A stretch of DNA of 64,000 nt from Aldrovandia affinis (GCA_029706075.1 JAINUG010000139.1:2736111-2800110); one strand, 5' to 3'. Counted from the stretch's first letter, positions 1-13,282 are shown. Numbers and translations: made by a program. The notes: a model not told the origin generated them from the sequence alone.

Positions 1-2115
1 TCCGTCTTGAGCTCCGCAATCTTCCTTGTCTCTGCATCGTTGAGGATTACATCTATTTCACACACGGGACCGAATAGTCCACCAAGGAAACTCTGAAAAG
101 CGCCAAGAAATGCAGATCAACAGAATAACTATTTCTGGCTACCAGCTAAAAACCCACCAGGAAATATGCACTTAGGCAAACCCCATTGGCTACTGATCAA
201 TCACCAGAGTCAGAATTCTAAAATACAATAAAGAATCAATAACCCATTACCATAGTGACCGGATCTCAGCAGTCATCAACAAGTCAGCATTTTATAAAAA
301 GCACATTCCTAAAGGGACATACTGTCACTGTCTGCATCGTTTCCCTGCAGTACGGTAACTTATTGTGTTAATTTTACACATTTTAAAGGAAGGCAATTGT
401 TAATTGCGCAGCAAGCGGCTCCTGTGCTTAGACCGGTTCCGTCAGAGTAGCGTCAAGGCTGGCTTGGCTAAACTGTGTTTCTCGTAGCCCTTGCACTTGT
501 AGCCCTAGGCCTTCTAGTAGTGAACTTGTGGATAAATGTAGACTAGCCTACTCTTTGTTGTCCATGCCCGAATTCAATATTGACTTCATATTAACGTAAA
601 GATCTGTGCAGATTAGGCAATTTAATGTTTATTAAAAAGCAGCGAAGTTTTCTCCGAATTTAAATTTGTTGCTTTCTAGGCTTTATCGCGCGTTTCTCTT
701 GGCTATACAATTGACGGAGAAATTGGAAGAAATTGAAAGTTAGAAGAATAGCCTATTATTTGAAATGATTCAGTTGATTTTACTTACTTGTTACACCACT
801 TATTGTCATTTACAGTCTCTAACGTGACGTGAAGAAAGAGATAGCGACAACATTAAAACGTTAAATTAAAATTGATATTACAAGAAAATAAGACAACATT
901 GATATTTCTTTCCGATATGTCGTTTTAAAAAAGTATGTTTGTCTTTTTCCCGTTTCAGTTTTGTTTATTTTCTGCCAGGACAATACAGAAAATAAATTTT
1001 ACAAAATTAATCTGCTGCATTCTCAGGGGATTCTTAAAATATCCGCCGTTCATATTCTCCACAAGTTTAGGAGGGAACTGGGGACACACATGCAGTACTA
1101 TAATGATACAATTTATATCTGTAGACACTTCATTTTGCTTTGCTGCAAGCAGCAAGTATAGGACAGACACGAAAGACAACCCCGTGCGAGGCGCTCGCTT
1201 CTGATGCATCTTGCTTCTATCCACTGTCGTTTTAATTGGTGTTATTTGCTGCGCTGCCCTGTTACTGCTACACGTGTAGTGTAGATTGGTTTTGACGTTA
1301 TATGGTGGAAGTGTTTCTATATGTTGTAGAAGGCAATACCCCCACTGGACTGTGTATCGCAACAGCAAGCGAACGTTAACCAAATCAATGTTGTTATTGT
1401 AAATATATACATAACGCCCCCCACATATATATACATAGATATATAGATAACGTTAGCTGCTAATACGCCAGACACATTAAACGTGTCAAAAAATCACAAC
1501 ACTGCACGTACTCCTGTCTCGAAAACTTAAGCTAACATTTGGCTAGCTACTACTAGATACGTTAGTCTTAGCTAATAAGTTCGGTTAGATCAGCAGCAGT
1601 AATTACAATTGTGCAAAACTAACTTAGCTCGCTAAACATTAACACGCTATCTTGTAGTTATATAGCACTGACGTGATATGCCAGTAGGCTACAATACACA
1701 CAAGCTACCTTAAAGTGGCTAGTGATGGGATTTAGCTAAAGCGTCTTGGTTTGCTGATCTAGTTCACAAACTAGCTTTCTAGTGAACTTTGCTTGTTTGT
1801 CGGTGGGCAAACACGAACTAAAAGGACAATTTTCAACGGGACACAGCGAAATTCAGGAGGACAGGGAACCAGTGAATGCTGTCAGCTCTACAGTAACATA
1901 TGGGCCTCGAATACCTTAATTTCCCCTACCATTCATGCCCAATAAAACGTGCCCGCGGGCCGCCGTGCACTCATGCGGAACAATCAAAACAATAACGTTA
2001 TTAGCTGGCTAAAAATTAAATCAACCAGCAACGATTATCAGTGCATCTATAACTTAAAGGTACGAATGCTATGCAACATCTCACGTCCCTTTTCGTTTCG
2101 GTTGATACTCACCAT
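1..2115 (-). CDS. vps26a: VPS26A retromer subunit, 5' end (exons 1-2, partial)
   Basis: VPS26A is the arrestin-like subunit of the retromer cargo-recognition complex on endosomes, which retrieves receptors to the trans-Golgi and plasma membrane. Exon 2 (1-92, running off the left edge) begins after a cttttcag acceptor and reads SFLGGLFGPVCEIDV, then ILNDAETRKIAELKT. This matches the VPS26A N-terminus as I recall it (SFLGGFFGP) and not VPS26B (SFFGFGQ). Exon 1 contributes only the start codon: ATG at 2113-2115 is followed at once by a gtgagt donor (2107-2112), and ATG joined to AGT gives MSFLGG in frame. The one-codon first coding exon agrees with the human gene as I remember it. About 30 of roughly 330 residues are inside the window. 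It lies downstream of srgn on the same strand, as in human. The 5' UTR extends right of 2115 to an unknown start site. Confidence 0.86.
93..2106 (-). other. vps26a intron 1
   Basis: About 2 kb between the ATG-only exon and exon 2. AT-rich, with short ORFs only (including one near 935-1383 on both strands) that show no conserved domain. I saw no transposon ends, RNA gene or long repeat here. Confidence 0.6.
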
Positions 2116-4726
2116 TTCAACCGGTTTCCAGAAAGTATATGGCCGTAATCCCGATCCCTTGTAAACCTTCCTGAACTCTTCCTTAGTCATGTGACCCTGG
2201 GACTCATATGGGACTGGCGGTCATATGACTGCTGCTGTGAAACGGTACAGTTCAGACTATAAATCGCTTTAATGGTCTTTCACGTTGTAACTTTAAGAAC
2301 GAACGAGGAAACTATCAAATAGTTTATGTTTGGCGATCCATGGGCCGTGGAATGATTGAAGCGATTTACTGGGCCAAAAGTTACAGACTAGCCTATATAA
2401 CATTTTCACAAATAAGAATAACAGTTTATTCATCTTTTATTTATTCGTTTTCTTTTTGCAAAAAGGGAAACGATTAGGCTTCTCTTGTCTGTCATGTGTG
2501 GTAGCCTACCATAAACCGTGTTAATAAATTCCCATATTACGCACATGTAAATTAGATTACTCATAACGAAGACCCCGGTTTTCTGAATACGTCTTCTCTG
2601 AGTTTTTTGGGGTAGTTGCTTGTGCTCTTTGTAAACTAAGGTTTACGGTCTCAATCTGTTTGTGTTGATACAATAGCCAATAGCCTCCTTCACATTAAGT
2701 ATTTGTCCCGTTGCCTGAAAAAAGCAAACCTTTTAATGTTATGAGGTGCCAACAGGTGCAATTTGTTGCACGGATCGATATAATCAGTATACCATAGCTA
2801 CACAGAGGGTTCTAATTGTGGCATTTAATTATTGTATTTAAAAATGCAATTTTCCCAATTTTAAAGCAGAATTATTGTTATTTATACGACATATAAACAA
2901 TTAATTGCACCTCCCCACTCCCCACCTGATGTAAAGGTCCCTTTCTATCCGATGCGTGTAAAATGAGGCAAGATAGGCTTTAATGGGCCTACAATGGGAT
3001 TCTATTTTCAGACTTTAAAATAACATTTCCACTCAAAAATAATTGTATATGTTAAAACACACTATGGAATGAATGTTTAAAACAACATCCCAAGCAAAGA
3101 ATGGTTCCTGATAAAGCAGTTCAGAATTTAGAATTTTGCAATGTTTTGATTAGCAACTGATCTTTTGCTCAAAATATTCTTTTAAAATGGTCAGCTGAGT
3201 TTGTGAAACTCAATTTACATAATTATTTGTGTGTGCGTGTGAGAGGAAAAGAAAAACAATGTAATGATCAGGTTATTTAAGAAATAGATTTATTTTCATT
3301 TGTGCCATGTCAAGATGAGCTTTAGCAGGGAGTCCTGTAGATTGCGAGAAACTCTGGGAACAGGAAGCAAACAGGAGATAGAACATGGGAGTGCGATAGC
3401 ACAGTACAGGAAGCTAAGAGGCCTGGAGTCTAAGCAAAGGCAGGGAGCTCATCTGTGTGCATAGGACTCATCTTCTTTTCTGATTAAACAAAAAGCAGGG
3501 GCCCAAAACCCTGTGGGAGGCCATGCTAATGTATGCTTTGACAACAAATCGTACTGGAAACGATCGTCTATTTGCATGGCCAACGGGATTCTTCTGCCAA
3601 TTATGCGATTGCCAGTTTTATAATGAATTATTTTTAAATTGTGTGAAGATCGAAGCAGCTTTCCCACAAAACCATTCACAATGATAACCTGTGTTGAGTG
3701 TATAGGGAAACCAGTTCAGTGAATACATTTGAGATAAGTGGAGAGAGACATTCCTGAGGTGGGAAGTTTGAAATCAGTAGTTACGGTCAAAACTGAGGGG
3801 CATGAGCACAAATTGGTCAGAGTGAGAAGCTAACAACTCTGCTGATGGTTTCAAAAGGCACGGAAAGAATACGGCATTTTTTGCACAGAGATCACTGTGC
3901 TCCGTCAGAGGAAGTACTTTGTTGCTGTGGTTTGCCACTGTCTTGTCAGCAGATGGCGAATGTGATTTACAAACGGATCCAGTTCATATCTTATTTTCAG
4001 CATGAGATTGAAACACATACATTTATGGGATTACAGTTCACAGTACCTCAGTCTGCAAGAATGCTAAAATGTTCAATTTACTCATACCAAAAATGCTGAT
4101 CCTCTTACCGTACTTGTGACTAGAGAAGAAGGGAAATACATACACATTTTGTCTGTCTAATCTCCATCTCTGCCTTATTAATCTAATGCTAGTATCTACA
4201 TTTACAGCTTTGTTCTGAATTACAACATACAGCAACATGGGACTGAAAAGGACAATCTGTCAGAAGAATACTACAGAAACTATGAAGAATGCATTATGTT
4301 TAGGCTGGATCCAAATCAGAACCCACCCACAAACAACCAATTGTAAACCTGGCGCCATTTGTCATGGGTGAGCATTCAAGTGCTTATTTACTTAAAAACA
4401 TAATTTTGTGATAGTCTTAAAAACTCTGAAGTATTGTAAAGTGGTATACACTATACAGGTATATATGCCTAATTGTACAGAAGAAAGAGAGAATGGTGCA
4501 GTGTGTGAGTCTTCCTATAATCTGTATAAAATCTGGTACAATAATTGTACAAATTACCTCTGCATGGCAATACATTTCCAATATCTTATAAGATGAGCTC
4601 AAATATATGTTAATAGCACACAATTAGTTACAAAGAATACAGAACACTGAACATTAAGTATTCAGTGCATGAATTAAAGGCCATTTTCAAAAGTATTTCA
4701 CCCTGAGAGAGATTGTTGGATATCTT
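2116..4726. other. vps26a-srgn spacer, no gene seen
   Basis: Holds the undefined 5' UTR and promoter of vps26a at its left and the 3' flank of srgn at its right. Open frames such as 3449-3679 and 3845-4099 are short and unlike any family I know. No clear repeat was recognised. Confidence 0.5.
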
Positions 4727-4728
4727 TT

Positions 4729-4734
4729 TTTAAT
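4729..4734 (-). promoter_or_regulatory. possible srgn poly(A) signal (ATTAAA)
   Basis: The minus strand reads ATTAAA about 95 bases beyond the srgn stop codon. It is the common variant of the poly(A) hexamer; no downstream GT-rich element was confirmed. Confidence 0.3.
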
Positions 4735-4826
4735 AACACATGCCAAAAAAAACAGTGTCAAGTACAACTGGATGTTTTTCCAGGAAGCTACAGGATGAAA
4801 TATTTTTCTCCTGTAGTTCCAATGAA

Positions 4827-7800
4827 CTACAGAATCAGGTTGTCTTCCTGTAGCTCCAGCTCATGCTGGAGGTTGTTCTGTTGTAGAGTCATACTCTGTG
4901 TGAAAACAAACTCTGTGTAGTCAACCTCCAAGCCACTGCCCTCCGAGCTGCTGCCCTCAAAGCTGCTGCCCTCCGAGCTGCTGCCCTCAAAGCTGCTGCC
5001 CTCCTCCAGCTGCACATTTCCTTCAGCCGTAAATACCCCAAGCTCCTGCCTGTCCATGCCCCACTGGTCTCCTGAACCTGACTCCACCAACGGCTCGTTC
5101 ACACCTGAACCATCGGCCAAATGCAGCTCCTGGTCAAGGCTGGCCTTCATTCTGGAGGAATAGCAGCAGAAGCACAGGGTCAGTTAGGGGCAGTGATGCA
5201 CCCGCCTCCCTGCCAAACCCCACCCCACGTGTTGCGCTCAGCAATGTTTATCACCCCATCATCACATCAAACATTATGAGTCCTGTTTGTGCCATGCTAC
5301 ATATTGAGTTCTATTTAAAATGCATTAGGAACTACTCCAGCACATTTATAAAAAATGTTCCTCAATCTGGTTTTACCGTATGTTACAGGCAAGTAATAAT
5401 TATTGTTTAAAGCATTTGGGATGCATGTTTGATGGTTCAATGTTTAAACACAAATCAGCTAAACTTTACACACCACCATATTTATTTATGGATTTGCATT
5501 TGGGCCTGTGTATTAATTGCTATGTGTTAAAGGCAGGTGCATACATAAATCCATGCCCAAGTAAACAAAAGTGAAAGCCAAATAACTAGCAGAAAGAACA
5601 TGTGATGAGATGTGTCCAGAATAGACCAAAGTATTTAACATACAAAACATTCTACATTTCCAAGATTCCAAGAGTATTTACGGCATTTTCAGAAAATGCT
5701 AGTCTACATTTTCACAATCACTAAGAAGACTTTATTTGTTGCTTCTGTGCAGTTTATTCAGTTAAGTTCTTTACTTCTATAACCACTGAAGAGGAAGCTG
5801 CCTCTTGTGCAACATGACATCAAGAGCGTGGCTTCCTTCCAGAAGAAAATGTGAAATATGGCAGGGCAGATTCAGTTTTGTCACTAACATTATAAACATA
5901 GTTTTCATTAGACATACAGTGCCCCTTTAAAGTTTATACCCCATCTAAAAAATGTCACCTTTTGTTGCCTTACAGCCTGAAACTAAAACATCAGATTTTT
6001 TCCACCCTTATTTCCACATTTTACCCTACAACTTCCAAGTGGAAAAAAAATTCTAAAAAGTTCTTAACATTAATTAAAAATAAAAACTAGAATAACTTGG
6101 ATAGATAAGTTCCACTAAGTTCCACACACTACATCCCACTGAGTTAATAGAAGCACCGTTGGTAGAAGCACCCTTTACTTGAATTATAGCCATGAGTTTG
6201 TTTGGACATGTCTCTACCAGCGTTGCACATATAGATTGGGCAACGTTTGCCAATTCTTCCTTACTGAACTGTCCAAGCTCAGTCAGATTGTGTGGGGACC
6301 GTTGATGGACTGCACTCTTCAAGTCATTCCATAGGTTTTCAATAGGATTTAGGTCAGGGCTCTGACTAGGCCACTCAAGGACATTCACCTTTTGTTTTTT
6401 AGCTATTCCACTATTGCTTTAGCTGTGTGCTTTGGGTCATTCTCATGCTGAAAGGTGAAACTCCTTCCCAATTTCAACTTTCTTACAGAGGGCAGCAGGT
6501 TTTCTTGAAGACTTTTTCTGTATTTTGCTCCATTCATTTTCCCTTCTATCCTGACAAGTGCCCCAGTCCCTGCTGATGGGAAATGCCCCCATAACAGAAT
6601 GCTGCCACCACCATGCTTTACAGTAGGGATGGTGTTCGTTGGGTGATGTGCTGTATTGGGTTTTCACCAAATGTAACGTTTTGCATTTAGCCAAAAAATT
6701 CTATCTTGGTTTTATCTGACCACAACACTTTTTGCCACATGGCTTTAGAATCTTCAGTGTGTTTTTGCATACCTCAAACGGGACTGAATGTGGACTTGTT
6801 TGAGTAGTGGCTTCCTTCTTGCCACCCTATTATACAGACCAGAATTGTGGAGAGCTTTCTGTATTGTTGACACATGCACATATTGACCACTCTTTGACAT
6901 AAAGTCCTGTAGCTCCTTCCTGGGTGGCCTCTCTGATCAGTCTCCTTCTTGCTTGGTCATCCAGCTTGGACGGACGGTCTGATCTAGGCAAGGTCCTGGT
7001 AGTGCCATGCACCTTCCACTTCTTAATTATGGTCTTGACCGTGCTCCAAGGGATATTTAAGGCCTTTGAAATCTCGGGGGGAGGTACCCCGGCCGCAGTG
7101 GGCAACTTGTACTCCGGGTGAGTGCCTTTACCGTTACGCCCCCGGGGGCCCAATTTAGAAAACTTGAACCTGCCTTTTAAAAGAACAGGTCTAACTGCAA
7201 GGTACATTTACACACTCTCAAATTTCATAACATGATGAAGAATGTAAGGAAAATGCTTATGAGAATGATAAAATACATTATTTCGAAAGAAAGAAGAGTG
7301 ATGAAAAGTATTAATATTCCTAACAGTCCTAACAAGCATGTCATATTAATAGAAGTATGAACAATCTAAATGCTTTTCCATAAGAGAAAACAAGTCACTG
7401 AAGACAAAGACAATTTTGATTATTTTATCATAGAATATATACTTGTGAGCCAATTCTTACAACATTTTACAAAGATGACTAGTTCAATAGAGTCACACAT
7501 TTGACAAGCTTCAACATGACTAGTTAGATAAAGACGACTATTTCGATAGAGTTGCTCATTTGACATGCTTCAACATGTGCATTCACTGCTTCTGAAATAT
7601 TGCATCTCTGTGATCTCTGACATTGAACTCACATGTCCTGCACAGCAGATGGAGGGAGGCGATCGCTGGGCCCAGGCAGGTCTATCCATGGACCCCACTC
7701 TTTCATGCAGTTAGCGTTACTGCCATCTGGCCTGCATCTTACCCACATGTACCTCCCTTTGATTGGGGCTCCTGTGTAGTACGACAAAGCATCAGACAAT

Positions 7801-8423
7801 AGATGATCCTCCGTCAGCTCTCAGAAAACATCATAACCTCTTAGTGTACATTAGTGTATATTGCTTTATTTCATTTGTTATTTTTGTAGGCTATTAAACA
7901 ATGACAGCACTGGGGGGTTGTTACTGACATGAAACATCATTCAACTCCACTCAAAGGTTTGTAATAGCTATGGATATATGTGAATACAGCAATAATAATA
8001 TAATTATCATGTATTTACAAATAATTGCAAGTAATATTGACACCTCTTTATCTAATCAAGTTATTTTTTCAACACATAAGATGTTCCATGTCTAACTGAT
8101 ATATTAGATGATTTCAGATATAACCGTGCTGCCTATATTTGTATTTGTAAAAAAATGACGGTTCAATTAAGCAAATCTTCAATAATCAACTGTAACCTAC
8201 ACGTTTGGATAGACTTTCCTGAAAACCTCTAGACCGCTACAACGTATTAGTAGCTTACATAACGTTTACGAGTATTGTAGGCTACTATTTTTTAACAACC
8301 AGCGTTTAATGGGGGAATTTTTACATTGATTTCATATATATATAAACGTTGCTTACCTTGTGTATTGTGTCCCAACAAGAAGAGCACTACAAAAGCCACC
8401 GATATTTTCAGAAAGTGTCCCAT
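4827..8423 (-). CDS. srgn: Serglycin, intracellular granule proteoglycan core (3 exons)
   Basis: Coding exons are 8357-8423, 7633-7771 and 4827-5151, with gtaagc and gtgagt donors, cag acceptors and phases that join cleanly into 176 codons (human is 158). Exon 1 encodes a signal peptide ([18 protein letters not shown]). Exon 2 carries the conserved N-terminal motif [16 protein letters not shown], matching mammalian RYQWVRCNPDSNSANC, with the paired cysteines at residues 35 and 44. Exon 3 holds the glycosaminoglycan-attachment region, an [10 protein letters not shown] repeat at about residues 119-142, then an acidic tail ending in NLIL. Serglycin packages proteases and cytokines in secretory granules of blood cells. 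Oddity: true Ser-Gly dipeptides occur only at residues 84-85, 93-96 and 141-142 instead of a long SG run. A Tc1 element sits in intron 2. The kifbp-srgn-vps26a order supports the call. Confidence 0.9.
4926..4999 (-). repeat. In-frame GAG-region repeat in srgn exon 3
   Basis: A 30-base unit (alternating EGSSF and EGSSS half-units of 15 bases) is repeated about twice almost without change. The near identity at DNA level suggests recent expansion or correction of the attachment region. Confidence 0.8.
5917..7207 (-). mobile_element. Tc1/mariner DNA transposon, inactive, in srgn intron 2
   Basis: The left end is a TA followed by a Tc1-like terminal repeat (cagtgcccctttaaag). Minus-strand frames carry transposase pieces in order: a paired-like helix-turn-helix with [19 protein letters not shown] (about 7207-6830), a middle part (6694-6443), and the C-terminal catalytic motif [19 protein letters not shown] (6388-6074). 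The pieces lie in different frames, so the gene is broken. The right terminal repeat was not found, so the copy seems truncated there. Confidence 0.85.
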
Positions 8424-9779
8424 CTTATCAAAAAGGGCAACAGCGTTATATCCCCGAAACGAAACTTTGCTTGAGAAAAGTTAATCGCATCGCAGACTAC
8501 CTCAAACCCTACCCTGTCTATGCGTCATTGTTTCCTGAAATTAAACGTCCGTTTTGTAAAAAAAAAAAAAAGCGCAGTTGAAATTTCTTCATGCATCGCA
8601 CGCAATTGACTCGGTATTGTTACCAAGAATGATTGCGTAACCACAGTCCTGCTCCTACAGTACATATGTATAACATACTGTAGATATTGTAAACCCAGGC
8701 TTAAAACCTTAACAATTCTAGCAATTATTTGTAAATACTGACACATAAATGCGTCCGTTACTGATGACAGAAATGAGTTCGAAATTTAAGGCGCCTGGCA
8801 GTGCAATAATTGTTATGTATTTTGTAAGTTATTTTACTCGGCCAAAACAGGCCTTTCCTTATTTCACAGGTGGTTGAGACATAACCAAACTATGTCACAG
8901 TTCATTTTCTTTCCAGATAATTCTATAATTTACAACTCTGGTAATGATTAGAAAACCAAACTGGTTACATGTTTCAGTTGGTCCATAAATGGAGGATTGA
9001 ATGATTTGCCATTCACCATGACTAATTTACTGTAAAATGTCCAGCAGTCTGGGATATTTTGGGAAGGGATATTGCTACTCTGGTTCTGTGTACCTGCCCC
9101 AGGCTATGTGAACACACATGTGCCATATATACCAGGCCATGGGTTCCCATATGTTATAATCTCAATGCCCCCTTAATTGACCATCCTCTGACTGAGAAAG
9201 TCCAACTCAATAAAATGTTGCTCTGTTCACACCTTACTTCAACTCCCAGAACAGGCTGCAATGTAGTGGCTATGTGCTAGTATATGGATGCATGTCTACA
9301 ACAGGATGGTACAGTGATTCTATGTCATACATGTATTTAGTACAATATTATATGTAATCAATGACTATGATCATAATCTTACCAAGGAAACATACATAAC
9401 ACCAGATAACTAATCCAGATTAATTTGATCTAAAAATCTAAAATATGTGCCTTGGGAAATATAGAGATATAATCAAAATATATTTGACCATAGCGTCACC
9501 CAGGTTCAGTCCGCAGGGTTGGAGGCTTAGTCTGCAAGAGCTACCACTCCGGTCAACCGGATGCCTGCAGTGCATGAAAAGTACCTCACCGACATACTGA
9601 CTGTGCAGCTCAGCTGGTGGACCGCATAATGAAAAAAAAGTGTCAGCTGGCCAGACGCTCTTGAGAGGAGAGTGTATGTGTGTGTCCTGAATGGATAGCT
9701 CTGACAATTGACATTGTAGTGATGACACAGGCTTGTACATAAGATAAGACAAAGGTAATGGATAAAAATTGGTTAAAAA
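8424..9779. other. srgn upstream region, no gene seen
   Basis: Contains the srgn promoter side and a 13-base poly(A) run near 8560-8572. Open frames are short and without recognisable domains. Confidence 0.4.
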
Positions 9780-9871
9780 AAGGGAGGAGGGAGAGGAAAG
9801 AGAGGCGGGGGAAGGAGGGGAGAGGAAAGGAGGGAGGGAGGAGAGGGGAGGCAAGGAGAGAAGAGGAAAGC
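9780..9871. repeat. Purine-rich (GGA/GAAA) low-complexity tract
   Basis: About 90 bases of almost pure G and A on the plus strand. The serine/proline-rich minus-strand ORF 9438-9854 that crosses it is an artefact of this composition. Confidence 0.8.
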
Positions 9872-10429
9872 GTGGAGATGTGATGTGGGTGAAGATTCCA
9901 TACTACAAGTAAAGGAATTTAATGGACCAGGGGATTCTCAAACAATGCAGTCATGATAGTACTCACCGAATACTTAATGACAGAGAAAAGCAAAGTGTGG
10001 CTGAAGATAAAACTAGAACATTTAAATCTCATCCACTGAGACCCGTGTTATTGGAATGATTTTCCCCTCTCCTGACTCTGGCCTGTCTCCATCAGCCAAA
10101 ACCTCTGAGCTCATCCTCAATGTCTTCTTTGCCTCTGTTTTTACCTGATAAGCATAAGTCATACACATTGCCCTTTTCATACTGCAACTCCATATGGAAT
10201 CCATACTGTCCACACACTCTTATGCTAAGACCACATACACTATAAATCACAGGCATAACGAGTGAGGGGGCAGGGTGATAAACTAATCACAAATTTTACA
10301 GCTTTGAATTTTACAAATGAAAAAAGAATTTGTGACATTTTTAGACACATAATGTGCAGTGTGAGCCATACAAATGTAAAATCTGTTTTACACTCTCCCA
10401 AGGAAACACTACAACACAATGCTACAATT

Positions 10430-10700
10430 GTGTTGTAGTGTGGTTTGTTGTAGTGTGGTTTGTTGCGTAGGTTTGTTGCGTAGGTTGTACTGTGGGTTAT
10501 TGCCTGGGATGTTATGTGGTTTGTTGCGTGAGTTGTAGTGTGGGTTGTAGTGTGGGCTGTTGCATGGGTTGTAGCATAGGTTGTTATGTGGTTTGTTGCA
10601 TGGGTGGTAGTGTGGGTTGTAGCATAGGTTGTTATGTGGGTTGTTGCGTGGGTTGTAGTGTAGGTTGTTATGTGGTTTGTTGCGCGAGTTGTAGTGTGGG
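10430..10700. repeat. GT-rich minisatellite, degenerate units near 24 bases
   Basis: Tandem variants of ggttgtagtgtgggttgtt and ggttgttatgtggtttgttg run for about 270 bases. They create a spurious Cys/Gly-rich reading frame (10492-10770), which I do not call as a gene. Confidence 0.85.
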
Positions 10701-10869
10701 TTACTGGAGCTCTAGCACTCTACAGCGGACTAGAGCTGGAATGAGCCCAGGCCACAGGACAGGAATGTAGTGCAGAGGAAGAAGAGATCATTTATGTTTG
10801 ACTGTTGGCTGCTTCTTGTGTTTATCTTTGTGTTTGTGTTTATCTCTACTATACCTAACTTTGTCAGCC

Positions 10870-13280
10870 TGTTCCAAGAATCATTTACTGTTCATCAGGA
10901 TCCCACTAGTCTACAATCTATTGATCAGCTGACAGACAATCTAAATTAAACCCTGCGCAACACTCTTGATGTTGTTGCGCCTCTCAAAAAGCCAATAGAA
11001 GTGCTCTGGAGTAGACTGATTTTTCTAAATTGGTTAAACATCTACTTGCCAATTAGACCCAATCCCAACAAAACTTGTCAAAGAACTTCTTCCTGTTATG
11101 GGGCAACCCATGCTAGACATTATTAATCTGTCTCTCTCATCAGGCTATATGCCAAATTCTCAAAAAGTGGCAGTAATTAAGCCACTTTTAAAGAAACCAA
11201 ACCTTGACCCTGAAAATCTCAGGAACTACAGGCCAATTTCTAATCTTTCTTTTCTTTCAAAAATTCTAGAGAAAGCTATAGCTCTGACTGACTTCATTCC
11301 TGAAATCAAATGACGTCTATGAAACTTTTCAGTCAGGATTTAAGCAACACTATAGCACTGAGACTGCTCTTATTAAAGTTGTCAATGACTTACTGATATC
11401 AGCTGACTGTGGATGTGTCTCTATTCTTGTGCTTTTGGACTTAAGTGCTGCGTTTGACACAATAGACCACCAAACTCTTCTGAGCAGACTTGAAAACCTA
11501 GTTGGACTGCGTGGACAGGCACTCTCCTGGTTTAAATCCTACCTGTCAGATAGGTATCAATGTGTGCAGTTAAATGATGAGTCCTCTGCTCGCATCAAGG
11601 TGGAATATGGTGTCCCTCAAGGTTCTGTTTTGGGGCCATTGTTGTTCTCCCTTTACATGTTGCCACTTGGTGATGTCATTCGTAAACATGGCGTACATTT
11701 TCACTGCTACGCAGATGACACACAATTATACCTATCAATGAAACCTGGCGAAGTACAATTAGAACAGTTGGAGGCTTGTTTTAATGACATAAAAGACTGG
11801 ATGTCAGATCATTTTCTATTGTTGAATACTGATAAAACAGATATGTTGGTCTTGGGGCCCAAAAACCTCAGAAGAGGGTTATCTGATTTATCTCTGAATC
11901 TGGATGGTTGCTCTGTTGCTGCAAGTTTGGTGGTAAAAGACCTTGGTGTTACTATAGATCCTGGTATCTCATTTGATAGTCACAGCAAAAACATTTCCAG
12001 AGTAGCCTTTTTTCACTTGAGGAATATTGCCAAAATTAGGGGCTTCCTGTCATTAATAGATGCAGAAGAATTGGTACATGCCTTTGTTACATCTACATTA
12101 GATTATTGCAATGCATTACTGTCTGGCTGTTCCAATACCTCACTCATACAGAATGCTGCTGCAAGGATCCTGACTAGAACAAAGAAGTATGAGCACATTA
12201 GTCCTGTGTTATCGTCACTTCACTGGCTTCCTATAAACTATCGTGTAGACTATAAGGTACTCCTCTTAACTTATAAGGTTTTGCGAGGACTTGCACTTTC
12301 TTATTTGACTGATCTACTTCATCCCTACAATCCTCCACGTTCACTTCGTTCACAAGATGCAGGGAACTTGGTAGTCCCTAGAATATAAAAAAATACAGCA
12401 GGTGGCAGAGCTTTCTCCTATAGAGCTCCTTTACTGTGGAACAGTCTACCCGTCTCTGTGACGGAGTCAGACACGGTCTCAATTTTCAAGTCTAGGTTAA
12501 AAACACATCTCTTTAGTCTCTCTTATAGTCATTAAGTGCAGATGTGGAGGGGGTGTAGCAATAGAGCCTTCTGGTGCAATGAGCTATCCTTACTGTCACC
12601 AATCATAAGTGATGATCCGCCCCTATCAGAACTGCTGATGATGTGGTGGAATGGTCTCTGAGTGCCCTCATGGCTGCGTGCTCCCTGTGCCACTCACCTA
12701 TTTAGTTATGCTGCCCTAGATCACTTCTGCTGATGCAAAAGTATTGTTATCACTCTACTCTTTCCCCTGATCCGGTGTGATATTTATCATAGTCATAATT
12801 GCACCTTTCCTCTTTTCTCCCCGGCTTCGTGGCACCTGCCCGGAGCTCACTTGCCAAGCCTAGTCCCTGGGGATTTCCGTCGGCCCAGTACCCAGCTGCC
12901 CAGAGTCAACCCCCCACCCCTGCCATGTGTTAGCCGGATGCCGCTGGCCCGGACCCTAGCTGCTGGTTCCATCCCCCGCCCTGCCCTGGTATCTGGAGGG
13001 ATGAGGTCCACCCCACCACTACACTTAGGATGCTGAAGAATGACCTTCTGGTGGTCTGTTAAGCCTCAAGAGCCTCAAGGACTATTTCTTTCTTTCTGTA
13101 TCCCACCATTTTCCAGGAGTTAATCTTGATCGCCTTTTAAGGGGCCTATCATTTTCCAGTTTCCCACATTGGCTCTAATGGTTTTCTGTTTTTTTGATTC
13201 CCTGGAAAATGTCAATTGTGAAGCGCTGTGTGACCTGTTTGTAAATGGCGCTATACAAAAAGAAAGATTGACTGATTGAT
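10870..13280 (+). mobile_element. L2-clade LINE, 5'-truncated, with reverse transcriptase
   Basis: The frame 11098-11313 holds the start of the reverse transcriptase (LRNYRPISNLSFLSKILEKA) and 11429-12388 the rest: [28 protein letters not shown], the catalytic [27 protein letters not shown] and the L2-like end [15 protein letters not shown]. The two frames are offset, so ORF2 is broken. The endonuclease domain is missing. The 3' end runs into a gactgattgatc tail, the short tandem terminus typical of fish L2 elements. No intact ORF1 is present. Confidence 0.88.
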
Positions 13281-13282
13281 CT

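Noticed and set aside
9438-9854. 138-residue Ser/Pro/Leu-rich minus-strand frame
   Set aside because: The N-terminal half is the complement of a purine tract; no domain, splice sites or conservation.
10492-10770. Cys/Gly/Val-rich 92-residue open frame
   Set aside because: Its whole composition comes from the GT-rich minisatellite; it would read like this in any such repeat.
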